From positions 1 to 64,000 of the forward strand of contig JAIUOC010000006.1 of assembly GCA_020161265.1 (NCBI GenBank): 64,000 nt of DNA. Reading direction: 5' to 3'. Each line of letters starts with the position of its first letter. The stretch's first letter is position 1. This DNA comes from Chloroflexota bacterium. GTDB lineage: Bacteria; Chloroflexota; Chloroflexia; Chloroflexales; Herpetosiphonaceae. The notes below the pieces were generated by a model. That model did not search any database, was not told the DNA's origin, and saw only the letters and a list, made by a program, of their open reading frames with translations. A program made the position numbers and the translations under genes. Positions 61,001 to 64,000 of this stretch are shown one piece after another.

Positions 61001-64000
61001 ATTTATAATGCCAGCGGGCATATCATCGCTAATATTAAGGTCAAAGGCATTGCTGTCACTAGTAGCTTGTGGCGAGACTTCAATGCGGTAGCGCACGGTA
61101 TCGCCTGCATCAACTCCAACCGCGCTGGTCGTGAGTGCCTTATCAATCGCCAAGATTGGCTCAACCACGGTAACGCTGGCGGAGTTATTGTTGTCGCTCA
61201 AACCTGGATTAGCAGTTGCATCAACATCATTGGTTAGCACCGTGCCAGTAACATTGCCAGCAACATCATTGACCGTAGCCTGATAGGTAATCGTGAAGCT
61301 ATCAGTATCAGCAGCAGCAGCATTATCCACATTGCCTGGGTTAACTACGCTGCTAGCACCGATGGTCAGCACTTGACCGCTTAATGAGACATTCAAGCTA
61401 GGAATAGTCATGCCATTGGCGTTTTCAACGGTTGCTGAACCTGGTACATAGCTCATACCAGCGGGCAAGGTATCAACCCATTGCAGATTATTGGTTGTGC
61501 CTTCAATCACCGTTGTGCTTAAGCGATAGGTGACAGTTGCTCCGACGGCAACGTTTGCACCTGGGGCAGCAACCGTCTTGCTAACACTAAAGCTGGCCGG
61601 AATCGTGATGTTTGGGGCAAGATCGGTGGCAGTATAGCTGCCACGTTGCAGGTTTTCGCTATTACGCCATGTAACGATTGCGGCATTGGCAATCGTGCCA
61701 CCTGGGTTGACGGTGTTGCGAACCGTGCCGCGCATCACAATCACCAAAACTTGATCGCTCGGCCCGTTGGTATTGAGTGTCAAGTCTACTGGTGTGACAG
61801 TAACTAAATCGCCACTGGCATTGATATTGAAATTGCTAGCGACATCAGTGTTGGTTGCGCCATCGCTGATCGTAGCACTTTCGATCACCGTGCCTTGTAG
61901 CGCAGCCGGCATATCATCGCTGACATTGAGGCCAAAGGCGTTGGCATTGCTTGCTGCTAGGGGGAAGACTTCAATCCGATAGCGCACGGTATCAGCAGCA
62001 TCAACCCCGGCGGTGCTGGTCGTGATGCTCTTATCAATCGACAAGAGTGGCTCGCGCACCGTGACACTCACCGAGTTATTGTTATCGGCTGCGACACCAT
62101 CGGCAGTTGCATCAACATCATTGGTTAATACCGTCCCAGCAACATTGCCAGGCACATCGTTAACCCGAACTTGATACGAAATTGTAAAGCTATCAGTATC
62201 CATGATGTTTGGCGCATCGGAGTTGCCGGGGTTCATCACACTGTTAGTTGCGAAGGTTAACTGTTGTCCAATTGGTATGATACTTACCGGAGCTATAGTC
62301 ATCCCATTGGCATTGAGTAAGGTTGAACCTGATACATAACTCATTCCAGCAGGTAAGGTATCGACCATCTGGATATTGCTGGTTGTACCTTCTAAGACAT
62401 TGATACTCAATTGGTAGGTAACAATGCTGCCAATCGTTGGCGTGCTACCTGCAATTACCGATTTGGTAACATTAAACGGCGTTGGCACCGAAATATTTGG
62501 CGCACTGCCTGAATCGTTGTAGTTTGATCGCTGGAACGCGGTTGCATTGCGCCAGGTAATATTGGCAGTATTGGCGATTGTTGCGCCAGGAGCCACACTA
62601 TTCTTGGTGATCCCACTGACGATAATCGTCAAGGATTGATCAACTGTGCCATTGGTATTGATATCAAGATTGATTAGGCCTGTATTAGCAAGCTGGCCTG
62701 AGCCATTGATCGCAAAACTACTGGTTACATCAGTATTGGTTGCGCCATCGCTAATCGTGGCGGATTCCACAGCTAGCGAACCAAGCACGGTTGGCAAGTT
62801 ATCGATCAGGCCGATATCATAGGCAAACGCAGTGCTAGCAGCGGTATGGCTGACCCGAATTTGGTAGCGCACCGTATCGCCAGCATCGACCGCCGAGGAT
62901 GAACCAACAATCGTTTTGCTGACATCCAAGAATGGTTCAACAATCGTCAGGTTATGGGTATTGCCGTTATCAACTTGGCTTGGGCTGGCCGAAGCATTGA
63001 CACTATTGGTCAAAACCACGCCGCTCACATTGGCAGGCACATCAAGTACTTTTACTTGATAGGATAAGCGGAACACATCGCTATCAGCGGTTGCGCCGTT
63101 ATCAACATTACCTGGATTGACGACACTACTTGCATTGATCGTCAAGGTTTGGCCGCTAACATTGGCAGTCAAACCACTGATCGTCATCCCATTGCTATTA
63201 CTAACGTTAATTGAGCCTAGCACATAACTGGTATTCGCAGGTAGGGTATCGACAAATTGTAAGCTATTGGTCGTCCCTTCAATCACGCCAACATCAAGAT
63301 GGTAGGTAATATTTTGATCGATCAAGGCATTAGTTTCAAGGCTCGATTTGCTGACCGTAAAGGCGCGGGCCATTGTGGCGTTCACATTCGCGCTACTATC
63401 AGTCAAGCCCGTAACACTGCCAAGTGAACTGGTATTGCTCCACGTCGCGTTGGCAACATTGCCAAAAATTGCGCCGGCAACCGTTGTATTGGCAACTTTG
63501 GTGTTCAGCACTAAGGTTAATTTTTCGCTGTTGTTGCCATTGGAGCGATAGCGCAAGCCAAATGGAGTTGAGGTTGCGAGATCGCCGCTACCAACCGAGA
63601 GATTGGCAGCGACATTGGTGCTGTTTGCCCCATCACTAACAATCGCACTGACAATAGTGGCATTATTCAGTTGGGGAGGTAAATCATCGGTCAGGTTGAG
63701 ATTAAAGCCATCGGCCAAACTCAACGAAACCGTATCAGCGCCTTCAACCACCGTGGCATGTTCAACTTCGATTTGATAGGTCAGGGTGTCAAAGGCATCA
63801 AGGTTGGTAGTATTGCTGGTGATGGTTTTGCGTACATTCAGAATTGGCGTAATCAATTGACCAAAAATTTCTGATTCGCCAATTGTTTGACCATCACGAT
63901 TATCAGCTCCACCCCAAACAACCAAGGTATGGTTGAGAGTTTGTCCAGCGTAGGCAATCCCAATAAAGCCATTGGCAAAGAAACTATCATTGCCATTTGG
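55088..64000 (-). CDS. giant repeat surface protein (DUF11/isopeptide-type modules, Calx-beta), N-terminus outside window
   Basis: The minus frame is open to the window edge: 2970 residues are visible and the start is missing. The first visible residues (TLVVWGGADNRDGQTIGESEIFGQLI) resemble a repeat common in secreted Chloroflexota proteins. Then two module types alternate, about nine B (VDAGDTVRYRIEV...SDGATNTDV...LNTNGxNDQxLT) and eight A (TYxLSTTVIEGTT...VDTLPAGMSYVPGS...NANGMTI...SSVVNPGNVDNA). The pair is about 850-900 bp long. A classic DUF11 domain (KQVTPSVATPGTPVTFTIHLTNTGN), a Calx-beta domain (NYEVVEATGSATVTVQL...DDSTYELNETILLSLTNPAG) and a ~170-residue C-terminal beta domain follow. 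No LPxTG or membrane anchor is visible. Likely an adhesin-like cell-surface filament. Confidence 0.9.
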   Translation of the reverse strand, partial: PNGNDSFFANGFIGIAYAGQTLNHTLVVWGGADNRDGQTIGESEIFGQLITPILNVRKTITSNTTNLDAFDTLTYQIEVEHATVVEGADTVSLSLADGFNLNLTDDLPPQLNNATIVSAIVSDGANSTNVAANLSVGSGDLATSTPFGLRYRSNGNNSEKLTLVLNTKVANTTVAGAIFGNVANATWSNTSSLGSVTGLTDSSANVNATMARAFTVSKSSLETNALIDQNITYHLDVGVIEGTTNSLQFVDTLPANTSYVLGSINVSNSNGMTISGLTANVSGQTLTINASSVVNPGNVDNGATADSDVFRLSYQVKVLDVPANVSGVVLTNSVNASASPSQVDNGNTHNLTIVEPFLDVSKTIVGSSSAVDAGDTVRYQIRVSHTAASTAFAYDIGLIDNLPTVLGSLAVESATISDGATNTDVTSSFAINGSGQLANTGLINLDINTNGTVDQSLTIIVSGITKNSVAPGATIANTANITWRNATAFQRSNYNDSGSAPNISVPTPFNVTKSVIAGSTPTIGSIVTYQLSINVLEGTTSNIQMVDTLPAGMSYVSGSTLLNANGMTIAPVSIIPIGQQLTFATNSVMNPGNSDAPNIMDTDSFTISYQVRVNDVPGNVAGTVLTNDVDATADGVAADNNNSVSVTVREPLLSIDKSITTSTAGVDAADTVRYRIEVFPLAASNANAFGLNVSDDMPAALQGTVIESATISDGATNTDVASNFNINASGDLVTVTPVDLTLNTNGPSDQVLVIVMRGTVRNTVNPGGTIANAAIVTWRNSENLQRGSYTATDLAPNITIPASFSVSKTVAAPGANVAVGATVTYRLSTTVIEGTTNNLQWVDTLPAGMSYVPGSATVENANGMTIPSLNVSLSGQVLTIGASSVVNPGNVDNAAAADTDSFTITYQATVNDVAGNVTGTVLTNDVDATANPGLSDNNNSASVTVVEPILAIDKALTTSAVGVDAGDTVRYRIEVSPQATSDSNAFDLNISDDMPAGIINMVIESATISDGATNTDVASSFSINGSGDLVTLTPPDLLLNTNGTNDQRLTIVVAGQVRNQINPGGTIANAATVDWSNSAGVQRSTYTATDLAPSITIPNNFSVTKTVAAPGPEVGAGATVTYRLSTSLIEGTTDNIQWVDTLPAGMTYVPASAVVENANGMTVNGFAVNLSGQVLTISASSVTNPGNVDNAAAADTDSFTITYQATVAGNATSGTPLTNDVDASADPGLSDTNNQVTVTVVEPELTISKTINSVTTGIDAGDEVRYFIKVQPTASSGANATSVMITDTLPSQLSATSILSATVSDGATTTDVAGNFTIVTGQLRTTGNLGLDLNTNGANDQVLTLMVRGLVADSTTPLSTISNTADLTWRNPGGIFNANYNDSATAPTINVASSWVVGKFIVPPTTQVSIGQVVTYTVSTTVIEGTTLNPVWVDTIPTGMSYVPGSAQISNANGVTINNFSVSLSGQTLTISATSIVNPGNTNNAGNVDIDTFLMTYQTVVGNVAGGTVLTNDLDSSASPSLIDNNNQVSVTVVEPTLSVVKTITTATGGVDAGDTVRYQIRVAHVPSSNNNATSVLLTDTLPLQLQNLTLVSAIVSDGATSTNVSGNFSLSGGVLRVTGNLNLLIDTNGSNDQVLTVVVQGTIRDLITPNSTIDNSATTTWSNASGVSRPVYTATGSAPTITAPSVWSVTKAISPAVSTVSPGQVVEYTLTTTVLEGTTTNPRWVDTLPVGMSYVADSAQVLDANGMTINGFSANVSGQTLTIAASSVVNPGNVNNAAATDSDSFVIRYRAMVDNDVSLGTTLTNDVDATADPSLSDNNNSVSVTVREPDLTLSVAETSDAQLEAGDPITFVVTVNNPAGANAQDANTVAITSSFTSNLSNLNIVSAQQTGGATGGSFAIVGNNLQTNTPASMPIGSQIVLTISAEVNNTAAPASLAGMQSGVTWRNAADVSLPRYSKTDSINDSIASFFAVTKAIVPAASTVSAGQTVTYTLEVEVIEGSTSNIVLTDTLPVGMSYEVGSGAILSNGGITLNNFTVTSVGQTVIFRVDPATNPGSYPSDGLDTDSFSLIYRATIGQNVASGTALTNDVDATASPNLSDNDNSVTVTVVEPDLNINLSKLTADGGVDAADRIRQQLVISHTTNSLASAYDVDLNVDLPASFGTPTLISAIVSDGATSTNVSGNLGFDANGDLINTGNINLLINTNGSNDQRLTVIVEYTLPNSINQGATASSEGSITWKNVSGSQLPSFTDDSNVLDYSVATSFALEKAVANTSIASTVGSQVTFGEVVTYVLTATVLEGTTNNLSFVDSLPVGLTYVAGSASVANANGMTVNGLTANLSGQTLTIAASSVVNPGNVNDADTIDSDSFTITYQATVNGSSSVVRGAKLLNSVNGSADPSLTDTVNTATVDVAEPTLTIVKAVDDSTPDFGQVLDYTLTIEHTAQSNSIAYDLLVADSLPTGLSAVAGSLSVISGPAPTSFVINGSTIEATFASFATGSTTVLGYQARVASPPALAIGASLVNEVDLTWTSASGTVNLERSYNASDDVTVTLTSVDLAISKQVTPSVATPGTPVTFTIHLTNTGNLQTSNIVLTDIVSPLLTNVNVSSQGLTITDTGANPSYVWTVNDLPAGASGSIQISGIISPSLASDTTLINNVSVSDDIDQLLANNSASAIVALVVPRISFSLNNYEVVEATGSATVTVQLNAPNPNSAVQVTFATSNGTATLSDYTPVTQTLTIPQGQTSVQVIVPIIDDSTYELNETILLSLTNPAGTAFGTPITSTITIINDDRALVFIPMATKPASVDVVVDSIQVLNGTVRVTIRNTGSEPLSGGYWVDAYINPFQAPTAVNQPWNSIGLFGMAWAIPTNAPVLAPNATLTLISGGQYYRSDLSFVPPGQLSAGSRIYAQADSFGLTNYGAILETHEINGGTYNNIRGPYIVPANTTLVFDEQRPSTPEDLTGVPERPLPR

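Overview
This window looks like chromosomal DNA from a filamentous Chloroflexota bacterium, most likely Herpetosiphon or a close relative. That is an inference. It rests on the overall look of the ribosomal proteins, the secreted proteins with Thr-Pro linkers, a giant DUF11/Calx-beta surface protein, and spacers full of short repeated words. No RNA gene, CRISPR array, insertion sequence or phage gene was seen.

Region 1 (1-17.7 kb) is the S10-spc-alpha ribosomal cluster, all on the + strand: end of tuf, rpsJ, rplC, rplD, rplW, rplB, rpsS, rplV, rpsC, rplP, rpmC, rpsQ, rplN, rplX, rplE, rpsN, rpsH, rplF, rplR, rpsE, rpmD, rplO, secY, adk, infA, rpmJ, rpsM, rpsK, rpsD, rpoA, rplQ, truA, rplM, rpsI. 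It closes with a strong terminator at 17738. Almost every spacer longer than about 50 bases contains nested inverted repeats ending just before the next ribosome binding site.

Region 2 (18-31.7 kb) is mostly single genes for metabolism and protection: an ABC-F protein whose leader carries its own terminator and a short ORF, a TIM-barrel isomerase-like protein, aldehyde dehydrogenase, galactokinase, cystathionine beta-synthase, an EamA exporter, a probably transferred DHFR-like reductase behind an SOS-box-like palindrome, thioredoxin reductase, a MATE pump, and two tandem genes for an identical 85-residue membrane protein behind three sigma-54-like promoter copies.

Region 3 (31.8-44.8 kb) holds a small cell-surface sugar group (GT2, sugar epimerase, GT4, membrane protein), a periplasmic-binding-protein fold without a signal peptide, an HxlR regulator divergent from a quinone oxidoreductase, a secreted Thr-Pro-rich protein, a GH27 alpha-galactosidase (a natural partner of galactokinase), an autoregulated TetR operon and two lipoproteins.

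Region 4 (44.8-64 kb) has a class V aminotransferase, a succinate-dehydrogenase-like four-gene set, scpB, a YczE-type membrane protein, an HtrA-type protease, an M20 peptidase, a DUF4388 protein, and a giant repeat surface protein that runs off the right edge.

The best candidate for an undescribed system is the succinate-dehydrogenase-like operon at 46342-49453. It keeps the architecture of complex II, but its flavoprotein lacks the usual catalytic and substrate-binding residues, and its iron-sulfur subunit has lost most of the [2Fe-2S] ligands. Next in interest are the tandem sigma-54-like sites, the attenuator-like leader of the ABC-F gene, and the word-built intergenic repeats.
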